From: Balaenoptera acutorostrata
Lineage: Eukaryota; Chordata; Mammalia; Artiodactyla; Balaenopteridae
DNA length: 64,000 bases
Reading direction: 5' to 3'
Assembly: GCF_949987535.1 (NCBI RefSeq)
Contig: NC_080069.1
Location: 45,559,269-45,623,268 of the forward strand
The notes below the pieces were generated by a model. That model saw only the letters and a program-made list of their open reading frames with translations, was not told where the DNA came from and searched no databases. The position numbers and the translations under genes were made by a program. Below, piece after piece: positions 1 to 10,499 of this stretch (positions within the stretch are counted from its first letter, which is position 1; every line of letters begins with the position of its first letter).

Positions 1-1199
1 AAAGAATGAAATTAGAAGACTCCCTAACACCATACACAAAAATAAACTGAAAATGGATTCAAGACCCAAATGTAAGACTGGACACTATAAAACTCTTAGA
101 GGAAAACATAGGAAGAACACTCTTTGACATAAATCACAGCAAGATCTTTTTTGATCCACCTCCTAGAGTAATGGAAATAAAAACAAAAATAAATAAGTGG
201 GACCTAATGAAACTTCAAAGCTTTTGCACAGCAAAGGAAACCATAAACACAACGAAAAGACAACCCTCAGAATGGGAGAAAATATTGGCAAACGAATCAA
301 CGGACAAAGGATTAATCTCCAAAATATATAAACAGCTCATTCAGCTTAATATTAAAGAAACAAACACCCCAATCCAAAAATGGGCAGAAGACCTAAATAG
401 ACATTTCTCCAAAGAAGACATACAGACGGCCACGAAGCACATGAAAAGATGCTCAACATCACTAATGATTAGAGAAATGCAAATCAAAACTACAATGAGG
501 TATCACCTCACACCAGTTAGAATGGGCATCATCAGAAAATCTACAAACAACAAATGCTGGAGAGGGTGTGGAGAAAAGGGAACCCTCTTGCACTGTTGGT
601 GGGAATGTAAATTGATACAGCCACTATGGAGAACAGTATGGAGGTTCCTTAAAAAACTAAAAATAGAATTACCATATGACCCAGCAATCCCACTACTGGG
701 CATATACCCAGAGGAAACCGTAATTCAAAAAGACACATGCACCCCAATGTTCATTGCAGCACTATTTACAATAGCCAGGTCATGGAAGCAACCTAAATGC
801 CCATCAACAGACGAATGGATAAAGAAGTTGTGGTACATATATACAATGGAATATTACTCAGCCATAAAAGGGAACAAAATTGAGTCATTTGTTGAAACGT
901 GGGTGGATCTAGAGAATGTCATACAGAGTGAAGGAAGTCAGAAAGAGAAAAACAAATATCGTATATTAATGCATGTATGTGGAACCTAGAAAAATGGTAC
1001 AGATGAGCCGGTTTGCAAGGCAGAAGTTGAGACACAGATGTAGAGAACGGACATATGGACACCAAGGGGGGAAAACTGCGGAGGGGTGGGGATGGTGTTG
1101 TGCTGAATTGGGCGATTGGGATTGACATGTATACACTGATGTGTATAAAATTGATGCCTAATAAGAACCTGCAGTATAAACAAACAAACAAACAAAACA
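1..1199 (+). mobile_element. LINE-1 copy A: 3' part of ORF2 plus 3' UTR, cut by the window edge
   Basis: The window opens inside an L1 retrotransposon. Bases 1-989 encode the C-terminal part of ORF2 and are followed by a G-rich 3' UTR with the usual 'accaagggggg' stretch near 1060. The element ends in an (AAAC)n tail at about 1177-1200. The 3' UTR stops just after 'aagaacctgcagtataaa', which is shorter than the L1 3' UTRs seen antisense at 13.7 kb and 28.9 kb. The copy aligns without indels to copy B (offset 2769) from base 1 to about 1000. No target-site duplication can be judged because the 5' end is outside the window. Confidence 0.93.
171..989 (+). pseudogene. L1 ORF2p C-terminal fragment (272 codons open)
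   Basis: This is the end of L1 ORF2p, the endonuclease/reverse-transcriptase protein of LINE-1. The open stretch lies C-terminal to the reverse-transcriptase domain. It contains the ORF2 C-terminal cysteine motif CX3CX7HX4C at residues C129, C133, H141 and C146, an RNA-binding region in L1. The methionine at 171 is an internal codon and not a real start; the true ORF continues to the left. The reading frame is clear from 171 to the stop, which is unusual for a fossil copy and suggests modest age or recent homogenisation with copy B. With the endonuclease and polymerase regions missing from view, it is not evidence of a working protein. Confidence 0.9.
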
Positions 1200-1540
1200 A
1201 CTAATACTAAACTTTCATTGGGTTATTTGTATGGAAGTATGTTAATATAAGTGTTTCAGATATTACATGAAATTTCTAAAAATGAATTAAAAAAAAAATC
1301 CAACAAGGACTCAGAGGCAAAGAATATACAAATCAATTTTCACTGCAAAGTAAAGGAGCTGTTACAGTGGAGGATTACTGGACTGAATGTCAATATTATG
1401 ACATAGTATGAGTGTGTTTCATGTTTGGTAATTGCAATCATTGTTGCTTTTGCTGTGGTCATCCATGTACAATGCTTGGTGTCAGTCTATTTATCTCTTG
1501 TAAAAATAAAATACAGTGTGTGTGTGTGAAAGAAAAAAAA
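1200..1540. other. Spacer between the two tandem L1 copies
   Basis: About 340 bases separate the tail of L1 copy A from the 5' truncation point of copy B. I do not recognise a repeat family. A short GT run at about 1517-1528 and an A-run at about 1533-1541 sit right at the junction with copy B. No gene or RNA is visible. Confidence 0.5.
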
Positions 1541-3758
1541 AGGATCAATATAGTTGCAAAAATCCTCAAAAAAATACTAGCAAACAGAATCCAACAACAC
1601 ATTAAAAGGGTCATACACAACGATTAAGTGGGGTTTATCTCAGGGATGCAAGGATTCTTCAATATATGCAAATCAATCAATGTGGTACACCATATTAACA
1701 AACTGAAGAATAAAAACCATATGATCATCTCAATAGATGCAGCGAAGCTTTGTACAAAATTCAACACCCATTTTTTGATTAAAAACTCTCCAGAAAATGG
1801 GCATAGAGGGAACCTACCTCAACATAATAAAGGCCATATGTGACAAACCCACAGCAAACATCATTCTCAATGGTGAAGAACTGAAAACATTTCCTCTAAG
1901 ATCAGGAATGAGACAAGGATGTCCACTCTCACCACTATTCATAGTTTTGGAAGTCCTAGCCACGGCAATCAGAGAAGAAAAAGAAATAAAAGGAATACAA
2001 ATTGGAAAAGAAAAAATAAAGCTGTCACTGTTTGCAGATGACATGATACTATACATAGAGAATCCTAAAGATGCCACCAGAAAACTACTAGAGCTAATCA
2101 ATGAATTTGGTAAAGTTGCAGGATACAAAATTAATGCACAGAAATCTCTTGCATTCCTATACACTAATGATGAAAAATTTGAAAGAGAAATTAAGGAAAC
2201 ACTCCCATTTACCAGTGCAACAAAAAGAATAAAATACCTAGGAATAAATCTAACTAGGAAGACAAAAGACCTGTATGCAGAAAACTATATAAGACACTGA
2301 TGAAAGAAGTTAAAGATGATACCAACAGATGGAGAGATATACCATATTCTTGGACTGGAAGAATCAATATTGTGAAAATGACTGTACTACCCAAAGCAAT
2401 CTACAAATTCAATGCAATCCCTATCAAATTACCAATGGCAATTTTTATGGAACTAGAACAAAAAAATCTTAAAATTTGTATGGAGACACAAAAGACCCCG
2501 AATAACCAAAGCAGTCTTGAGGGAAAAAAACGGAGCTGGAGGAATCAGACTCCCTGACTTCAGACTATACTACAAAGCTACAGTAATCAAGACAGTATGG
2601 TACTGGCACAAAAACAGAAACATAGATCAATGGAACAAGGTAGAAAGCCCAGAGATAAGCCCACACATCTATGGTCAACTAATCTATGACAAAGGAGGCA
2701 AGGATATACAATGGAGAAAAGACAGTCTCTTCAATAAGTGGTGCTGGGAAAACTGGACAGCTACATGTAAAAGAATGAAATTAGAACACTCCCTAACACC
2801 ATACATGAAAATAAACTCGAAATGGATTAGAGACCTAAATGTAAGACCAGATACTATAAAACTCTTAGAGGAAAACATAAGAAGAACACTTTTTGACATA
2901 AATCACAGAAAGATCTTTTTTGATTCACCTCCTAGAGTAATGGAAATAAAAACAAAAATAAATAAGTGGGACCTAATGAAACTTCAAAGCTTTTGCACAG
3001 CAAAGGAAACCATAAACACGACGAAAAGACAACCCTCAGAATGGGAGAAAATATTGGCAAACGAATCAACGGACAAAGGATTAATCTCCAAAATATATAA
3101 ACAACTCATTCAGCTCAATATTAAAGAAACAAACACCCCAATCCAAAAATGGACAGAAGACCTAAATAGACATTTCTCCAAAGAAGACATACAGACGGCC
3201 ACGAAGCACATGAAAAGATGCTCAACATCACTAATGATTAGAGAAATGCAAATCAAAACTACAATGAGGTATCACCTCACACCAGTTAGAATGGGCATCA
3301 TCAGGAAATCTACAAACAACAAATGCTGGAGAGGGTGTGGAGAAAAGGGAACCCTCTTGCACTGTTGGTGGGAATGTAAATTGATACAGCCACTATGGAG
3401 AACAGTATGGAGGTTCCTTAAAAAACTAAAAATAGAATTACCATATGACCCAGCAATCCCACTACTGAGCATTTACCCAGGGAAAACCATAATTGAAAAA
3501 GACACATTCACCCCAATGTTCATTGCAGCACTATTTACAATAGCCAGGTCATGGAAGCAACCTAAATGCCCATCGACAGATGAATGGATAAAGAAGTTGT
3601 GTTACATATATAGAATGGAATATTACTCAGCCATAAAAAGGAACGAAATTGGGTCATTTGTTGAGACGTGGATGGATCTAGAGACTGTCATACAGAGTGA
3701 AGTAAGTCAGAAAGAGAAAAACAAATATCGTATATTAACGCATATATGTGGGACCTAG
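1541..3758 (+). pseudogene. L1 ORF2 pseudogene (RT domain to C-terminus) with stop and frameshifts
   Basis: ORF2 can be followed through several frames. An early in-frame stop (TAA) lies at 1625-1627. Two small indels between about 1740 and 1775 shift the frame. An open stretch at 1797-2300 carries the RT core, including RQGCPLSP and the catalytic FADD motif at residues 79-82 (bases 2031-2042). A 2-base insertion near 2287 ends that stretch, and another shift near 2500-2530 opens the last block, 2517-3758 (413 codons). That block keeps the CX3CX7HX4C motif at C270, C274, H282 and C287. The RT catalytic motif and C-terminal motif survive by sequence, but the protein cannot be made as one chain. 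Confidence 0.9.
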
Positions 3759-3965
3759 AAACATTGTACAGATGAACCAGTTTGCAGGATAGAAATTGAG
3801 ACACAGATGTAGAGAACAGACGTATGGTCACCAAGGGGGGAAAGCAGCGGGGGGTGGTGGTGGTGGTGTGATGAATTGGAAGATTGGGATTGACATGTAT
3901 ACACTGATATGTTTAAAATTGATGACTAATAAGAACCTGCTGTATAAAATAATAAATTAAATTTT
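1541..3965 (+). mobile_element. LINE-1 copy B, 5'-truncated inside the ORF2 reverse transcriptase
   Basis: The element begins abruptly in the N-terminal part of the ORF2 reverse-transcriptase domain and runs to a 3' UTR and A/T-rich tail at about 3930-3965. It has the same orientation and the same short 3' UTR type as copy A. ORF1, the endonuclease and the 5' UTR are absent, as is usual for 5'-truncated insertions. I could not find a convincing target-site duplication. The alternatives are an independent insertion beside copy A or a segmental duplication; the unrelated 1200-1540 spacer favours an independent insertion. Confidence 0.93.
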
Positions 3966-3989
3966 TTTAAAAACTTAAATTACATGCTT

Positions 3990-6900
3990 AAAAAAAAATT
4001 TGGGAACATGGTGTTCAATTACAGAAATTATTTCCTCGTAAAAATTTTTTCAGTTAATTAATTTCCGATGTAGGTTTTTAAAAAAATTACTCAATCTGTG
4101 AAGCACTCTGGCCAATTTAATAGTGTTAAACTAGAATTTTTAGGAAACTACACCATTAATAGTCATATTCACTATGTATATAGGAATTTTAAGAGCTTTA
4201 TGATTATGAATTCCTAGTTACGTTTTAAAAAATATTTGCTCTTGCCTTTAATGAGTAACCAGAGATGCAAAATTTTGTTTCCATCAGCAGTTTGGTCTCA
4301 AGAGCAGCTTTAAATATTCAGGTTCACTTTGAGTTCAAGCAGATAAACTACCCAAACTATTATTCAGCTCAGATATAATTAAATTCCATATTAGACTATA
4401 TCAGTTTACTGCAGAAAAATTTTATTCAAGGAGATAAGTGTATATTGGAAGAGAAACAAAGACAACAGAAAAATCAAATAGAAGAATCAGTGTTTTGCCC
4501 AGAAACTAACAAATTATTGACCCCCATCTGCATTTTCATGGGAGAAAGCAAAAGAATTACAATCAATAAAATAAAACATTAGAGGGAAGTTTCTTAACTA
4601 ACATGAAGATTGAAAAGGAGTAAAAAATGAGGGTCTTATATGTGGACATGATATATAGTCCATATAGAGTTTTAGTAAATTTTTAGCCTCATTTCAAAGA
4701 ACTCTGTTTCATTTCTTCTATCTATAATATTGCACCATATTGTTCTGTATATAGATCATACCATCTCATCCTCATCATGCTCACAGGAGGGAGGATGAAA
4801 GTAGTGTGGCAAGTATAATATTTCCAATTATTTAATAACCTCATCAATCCAACACTGGCTCATAATCCCTCTACAAATCCTGGTCCACACCATCTCACGA
4901 TCATCTAAGATGAAAATACCAGTAGCACTTCATACTTGCTTTTTCCACTTCTATAGTAAGCTAAACATGTAATTATTGTCCTCTTTTTTTTTTTTTTTTC
5001 CTGTTCCTAGTTTTCTAAAGGTCCATACCACATCCTGGTATGTTTTTGTTTTTACCCAGCTTTGATTTATGTTAGCTTTGACCTCAAAGAGCCATGCTCT
5101 AGGTTCTTCTTTTCTCAGTGATTTCTGTTACCTAATAGTGAGCTGAGTGGGGTTTTTCTTCAAGACAGCTTCTAAAACAGAGTCTGTTAACCCCCCTCTC
5201 TGTTACCCATAGCAAGAGAGTAGATAACAAAGGCCTGACTGTTCTTCTCTGTCCTTTTTCCATAACTCCTAATTCAGCAAAAACAGAACAAAAATTAATA
5301 TCTCATTTTTTTCTGTCTTATTTATTATATTAGTGAACTTTTTCTTCCTAGATTAAGAGAGAGACACACAAATCCTGATATGGCATCTTCACTACTTCGA
5401 GCTTTTCTAGATGTTTTAAGAATAGGGAAAATTAGGATCAGGATCACACATTTATAAAACTAGATTAGCTCTCTTAGCTTTGCCTAATTCAAGACAGAAG
5501 CCATCTTCTCATCCTTATAAATTTCAGGTATTACTGTAACAACAAATTAATACACTAAAATACAATGTTTTTCTAACAGAAGGCACATTCTAGAATTGAG
5601 TGCACTATTGATTCCTTGCCAAAAGGAGAAAGATGTTGAACTGTCCTTATTTAAGAAGAATTTCACTTTAAAGACTGGCTGTCAGTTCACAGCATGACAC
5701 AGGTGTTTGAAAAACAAACTGCTCTTGAGCTACAAGAAGTATGAGGAAATGAATACTATAAATTTCATATTTTTCATCTCTTCCATTTTTCAGCACACAT
5801 TTATAAAGCAAATCCGTGTTTCTTAAGTTGTGACATGAGGGTCAAAGAAAATGGCCAAATTGTTGCAGCAGTTATAATCATGCCAAACTGACATGTCTTG
5901 GTTTGATTCTTCATACTGACAAGAAACAAATATCAGGAACATACAGATAAAGAGGCCACCAGAAGTTAACCACAAATTGTTAACTGTCAGACCCTAAATT
6001 GCACAACTCTTAAGTTTCTTCTTACTCTGTCATTCAAAGAAGGTCTATGATGTTGCCTGAATATGACTTTCCATCTTTTTCAAATTATTCAACCTAAAAT
6101 ATATTGCATTTCTACTAATTTTCTTTTATTTTCTTTATCTATCAGTTTGTTTTTCTCCTACACATAGATGACTTACATTCTTTTACTCTGTTCTCCTTTA
6201 TCTCTTTAGTATATGTTCCACTCAATTCTGATATGTCCAAAATCTACACATCCTTTGAGTCCTAAGTCAAATTCATGCTACCCCTTAGGCAGTTATTTCC
6301 AGAGAAATACATGATTATCTCTGAACTAACAATAAATTCATCTGAAGCAATCTTTTGGCACTTAATACTATATTACATGATTTATGATAAAATTTAATCA
6401 CCTCTTCCTTGACTGTAAATATCAGAGCAAATTAATCCTTATATATCTTACAGTGGGCATCTCAGTTGCAATACGATCAATGTCTATTTATTTATTGCTT
6501 ACCTCCTTGCACCAGAAATGATGAGGCCTCACGAACAATAAAGTACATTGCTGTATGACTCGAGGAGTCACTCCTGGCATCTGGGCTGGTCCAAAGAACT
6601 CATGGGAAAGTAGGTTGTTGTATAAATTCAACAGAGTATCCAACTTGCTTCAGGGGATCCTGGAGGGAATCATGAAACAATAGGGCCACCTGGGTTAACT
6701 CAGTATTTTACAAATTGCTACAAACTATAATTTAGGGGCAATTAGAGACTGTATGTGGTGCCTTAAAGCTCTCTTAGGTTCCAAATTCTAAATCTTTCCA
6801 GACTATCCTGCCAACTGGTATGCCAGAGCTTTCTGAGAGAAGGAAAAAAATCCAATACATGTACAAATTCTGACAATTCCACACAAAGTTCTATGTCTCA

Positions 6901-7935
6901 TAAAAGGTAAAATAATGATCCTAGCTGGTTATTGGGTACTATTTATAATCACCATTAATAATGATCTAATATGGTCACTAGAGATTTATAAGTGAACAAT
7001 AAAGATGTGGTGTGATTTCAAGGATATTTGTATAGATTTCTTTTTTTAAATGCAATTTTCAGTATACACATAGGACTCATATTAGCATAAACTACCACCA
7101 CAATCCAGGTTTGATGCAGTAAGGTTTAGTGATTTTTCTCTACGAGTCTTTTTGTGTTTCTTTTTTAATGCAACCAGTTGAACAGATTTTTATAATTTCT
7201 TGACTTAAGGTCAAGTATACAAATTTAGGCCTTCTAAAATAAACTGATGTGGGTTTTGTTCTGAAGTAAAAAGGTTTACACGTTTTAGTTGAAAGAGTTT
7301 GTGGTTTCTGAGAATCAATGCTATTTTGCTTACAGTATAAAAGAGATCATAGATGTATTCTCTAATACATTTTACTCCTCTGATAAATGCTTATAATTAT
7401 GAAGAATTTGAACATATATTGTCAGTTAGTTTGCATAAACTTACAGTGAGATGTCCTGTACTTATCTTTATAAGGAATCAAGTAAGGAATTAATTCTCCA
7501 GATCACTAAAACTATTTCATCTAAGTACCAGTATTTATTTTAAAATTTTGATAAAAAATTTCATGAATTTATTTTCTTGTTTTGTAAACATATTATATTG
7601 AAGATAAAACTTTGAGCAAGGCAGACGCTTCAGCAAATATTTATTCAAGCTTGTTGATTTTACAGCTAAAGAAAATAAAGCCTGTCAGTGGCGGAATGAA
7701 CACTATTAATGAGATTCCTTTTGATATTTCATGTTGATTCCCAGTAGCTTAACCTGTACTCATCACAGAAAAACTTCTTTGATTCTCAATTATATTCTAC
7801 TTTCTGTTTGAGTTCAGTGTAATCCCCAGGGATGATTGGGTGTAATATGGTTTATATGGTTTGTTGTGCTTTAAAGTAAGTCATTTCTTTTGGAGTGGAG
7901 TTGGTATTTAGAAATACCAACTTTGAGAGGGTGGG
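3990..7935. other. Unannotated AT-rich stretch, no gene seen
   Basis: I see no convincing exon, RNA gene or named repeat across almost 4 kb. A T-run lies at about 4984-4999. The block at about 6520-6860 is somewhat richer in GC and could be an old LTR remnant, but I cannot place it. Reading frames are short on both strands. Confidence 0.4.
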
Positions 7936-7936
7936 T

Positions 7937-8120
7937 TAATTTTAATTTCAAATTTATGACCAATTCTTTTTTTTTTTAATTAATTAATTAATTTATTTTT
8001 ACCTGTGTAAAGGTAATTTAATTTCAGGTAATTTAATTTAAATTTAATTTTAATTTAAAGGTAATTTTAATTTCAAATTTATGACCAATTTTTTTTTTTT
8101 AATTAATTAATTTATTTTTA
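7937..8120. repeat. Tandem duplication (~125 bp period) of SINE tail plus target site
   Basis: The string 'aatttatgaccaatt' followed by a T-run and (TTAA)n occurs at about 7951 and again about 125 bases later at about 8077. Each copy is preceded by 'ttttaatttc' and followed by 'aattaatttatttttacc'. The unit therefore spans the left target-site copy and the A-rich tail (T-rich on this strand) of the adjacent SINE. The stretch between is a low-complexity AAATTT mixture. Replication slippage or unequal exchange after SINE insertion is the simplest explanation. Confidence 0.8.
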
Positions 8121-8371
8121 CCTTCGTTTCTGTGCGAGGGCTTTCTCTAATTGCGGCAAACGGGGGCCACTCTTCATCGCGGTCTGCGGGCCTCTCACTA
8201 TCGCGGCCTCTCTTGTTGTGGAGCACAGGCTCCAGACGCGCAGGCTCAGTAGTTGTGGCTCACGGGCCTAGTTGCTCCGCGGCATGTGGGATCTTCCCAG
8301 ACCAGGGCTCGAACCCGTGTCCCCTGCATTGGCAGGCAGATTCTCAACCACTGCGCCACCAGGGAAGCCCA
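7969..8371 (-). mobile_element. CHR-type tRNA-derived SINE (antisense), with target-site duplication
   Basis: Read on the minus strand, this starts with 'gggcttccctggtggcgcag', the head of CHR-type cetartiodactyl SINEs. The RNA polymerase III A box lies at 8348-8358 and the B box (GGTTCGAGCCC) at 8305-8315. The body holds CpG-rich sequence typical of the family. A tail of TAAT/TAAA units follows on the minus strand. A 14-bp target-site duplication, TATGACCAATTCTT, flanks it at 7955-7968 and 8372-8385. The retained CpGs and exact duplication suggest a fairly recent insertion. The + strand open frame through it is a shadow and not a gene. Confidence 0.92.
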
Positions 8372-8601
8372 TATGACCAATTCTTAAATAAGTGGGTGAT
8401 AATGAAGATAATTAACATTTTGCTTAGTAATTAGGTATCATGTTATTGTTAGACATGTCTCAAATGGAAAATATAAGGCTGAAATATGAGTTTCTGCATC
8501 CTTAGCTGGGTGCTATAACTATAGGTTCTTCAGGAAGATAAAAGGCAAACTCTCTTAAAAAATCATTATTTATTAGTAATGGATTTAGTTTCAAAGCCTT
8601 A

Positions 8602-8790
8602 TGTCAGTTTTTCTCAATGTGTTGTATTGTTTGGTCGATATCAGGGGCAAGGGTTGGTTACTTGTTAGAAATGCAAATTCCTTGGTCCCACCCACAACTG
8701 AGTATGTAAAATCTATAGGGATGGGGTCAGAGAATCTGCATTTTAAATAAGCAACAAAGGGATTCTTGTGCACGTTAAGAATAAGAACAA
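8602..8790. mobile_element. MER5-like non-autonomous hAT DNA transposon
   Basis: The sequence runs from 'cagtttttctcaatgtg' through 'cttgttagaaatgcaaattc', a GG/CC-rich centre and 'agaatctgcattttaa', ending near 'gcacgttaagaataag'. This is the order of motifs in MER5-type elements of the hAT-Charlie group. The match is diverged, as expected for an ancient placental mammal insertion. The ends are imprecise and no 8-bp target duplication was identified. Confidence 0.72.
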
Positions 8791-9233
8791 CAGTCAGTGT
8801 GGTTGCCTAATCAGGCATTTATGAAATATAAGTAAATATTTTGTTCATTAAACTTGTTACAGAGCTTAAAATAGGATAAATACCCTCTGAGATCCCATTT
8901 GCTTTGGGTCTAGGCCTTATATTTAGAATTTGGCTCTTGGTCGCATATCTATCTGAAGGTAGGAAAGACCAGGAAAGAGTCGTGTGAGAAGAGCCTGAAC
9001 ACCAACAAAGACCCTGGTGTTTCAATCTCTCTAGAATACTCATCGTCTAAAAAAATTTTTCCTCTGTCTTGAACCATATGTTTGCTCCAAGTCATCGGGG
9101 TTAAGTTTCAACTATGTCATCAACTGTTATGAAGATCAGCTGCTGTTTTATATTGCTATAAAATCGTGAAGCTCTCAGAGTCTACTAAGAGGCAGAGAAA
9201 CATTGAATTCATTCATTTATTCAATGAATATTT

Positions 9234-9519
9234 TTTTAATTTAATTTATTTATTTATGGCTGTGTTGGGTCTTCCTTTCTGTGCGAGGGCTTTCTCTAAT
9301 TGCGGCAAGCGGGGGCCACTCCTCATCATGGTGCGCGGGCCTCTCACTGTCACGGCCTCTCTTGTTGCGGAGCACAAGCTCCAGACGCGCAGGCTCAGTT
9401 ATTGTGGCTCACGGGCCTAGTTGCTCCACGGCATGTGGGATCCTCCCAGACCAGGGCTCGAACCCGCGTCCCCTGCATTGGCAGGCAGATTCTCAACCAC
9501 TGCGCCACCAGGGAAGCCC
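9234..9519 (-). mobile_element. Second CHR-type SINE (antisense), nested in the L2
   Basis: On the minus strand it starts with 'gggcttccctggtggcgcag', has an A box at 9497-9507 and a B box at 9454-9464, and ends in 'gacccaacacagccataaat' followed by a TAAA tail. A 13-bp target duplication, TCAATGAATATTT, lies at 9221-9233 and 9520-9532. The target is the 3'-terminal motif of the surrounding antisense L2, so the nesting order is clear. It is in the same orientation as, and very similar to, the SINE 1.1 kb upstream. Confidence 0.93.
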
Positions 9520-9591
9520 TCAATGAATATTTATTGAGAACCCACTAGGCACTAGAAATAGAACAATGGAAAAAAATTGATAAAATTGATA

Positions 9592-9657
9592 TTCTTATGG
9601 AAATTGCATCTTTAGTGGTTGGTGTTCTTATGGAAACTGCATCTTTAGAGGTTGGAA
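9592..9657. repeat. Two-copy tandem repeat, period 33
   Basis: The phrase 'ttcttatggaaattgcatct' with its following bases is repeated once with a few substitutions, starting at 9592 and 9625. It is a local duplication inside the L2 remnant. Confidence 0.8.
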
Positions 9658-9920
9658 ATTCAATAAATGAATCTTCTGCGATAGTGAAATGTAAGCCAAG
9701 AGATGAGAAAATAAGGTATGTGGGTATCTGGAAGAAAAGTATTCCTGGTAAAGGAAACAGCATATGCTAGCACTCTGGGGGTGAAGCATTCTGGGTGTTT
9801 GAGAAACAGCAATTGTGACTGAAGTAAAATAATCTGAGGACACTAGTAATGTCAGAGAGGTAGTGGGGAGTGGTAGTGAGATATGGAAGGAGCTTGTGGG
9901 AGAACTTCAACTTTTACTCT

Positions 9921-9954
9921 AAGTAAATAGGTAGCCTAAGTAAATAGGTAGCCT
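9921..9954. repeat. Two-copy tandem repeat, 17-bp unit
   Basis: The unit AAGTAAATAGGTAGCCT occurs twice, back to back and identical. It lies within the L2 remnant and is a simple slippage product. Confidence 0.85.
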
Positions 9955-10429
9955 ACAGAAAGTTTGCGCAGAGTAGTAACAGTGTTTCAGATTTTATGAA
10001 GTCACTCTACATTTTATGTTGAATAAAATGTAGAGGAAAATGGAAGGAAGCAAGATGATCCATTCCTATAATCCAGCTGAGAAATGATTTTGAGTTAAGC
10101 CAGAGTAGTAGCAGTAGAGGTGGCAATGTGTGGTCAGACTCTGGAAATATTTTGAAGGTAGAGCGAATGCAGCTTGTTGGTGGATTTTAAATGAAGTGTG
10201 ATAGTAAAAGAAAGTTTAAAACTAACTCTAAGTTTTTGGTTTGAACAACTGCAAGAATTTAACAAAGATGGGAGATAAGATTGAGATAACAGCACTTTTG
10301 GAGGGAAGGTCAAGATTTTAGATTTGGAAATCTTAATTTTGTTAAATTTAGATAACTTTGAGACCTCCAAGTAGGGAGAAGAAGCAGTTGAATATGAGCA
10401 TCTTGTATTAAGGGGAAAGAGATTGTTTG

Positions 10430-10499
10430 GAGACATAGATGTGAAGTCATCTCTATCTAGATAGGAGACATAGATGTGAAGTCATCTCTGTCTAGATAG
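10430..10499. repeat. Two-copy tandem repeat, 35-bp unit
   Basis: Two adjacent 35-base copies starting 'gagacatagatgtgaagtca' differ at a single position (tctAtcta versus tctGtcta). The high identity inside an otherwise strongly decayed L2 means the duplication is much younger than its host element. Confidence 0.9.

Noticed and set aside
919..1200. 93-codon and 69-codon minus frames
   Set aside because: They overlap the L1 ORF2 end and 3' UTR on the opposite strand and have no family resemblance.
8305..8358. Possible functional tRNA gene
   Set aside because: The A and B boxes belong to the tRNA-derived head of a SINE; no complete tRNA fold is present.
8132..8434. 100-codon + frame, and similar + frames at 9166-9548
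   Set aside because: They are antisense readings of the CHR SINEs; the same peptide appears in both copies because the SINE is repeated.
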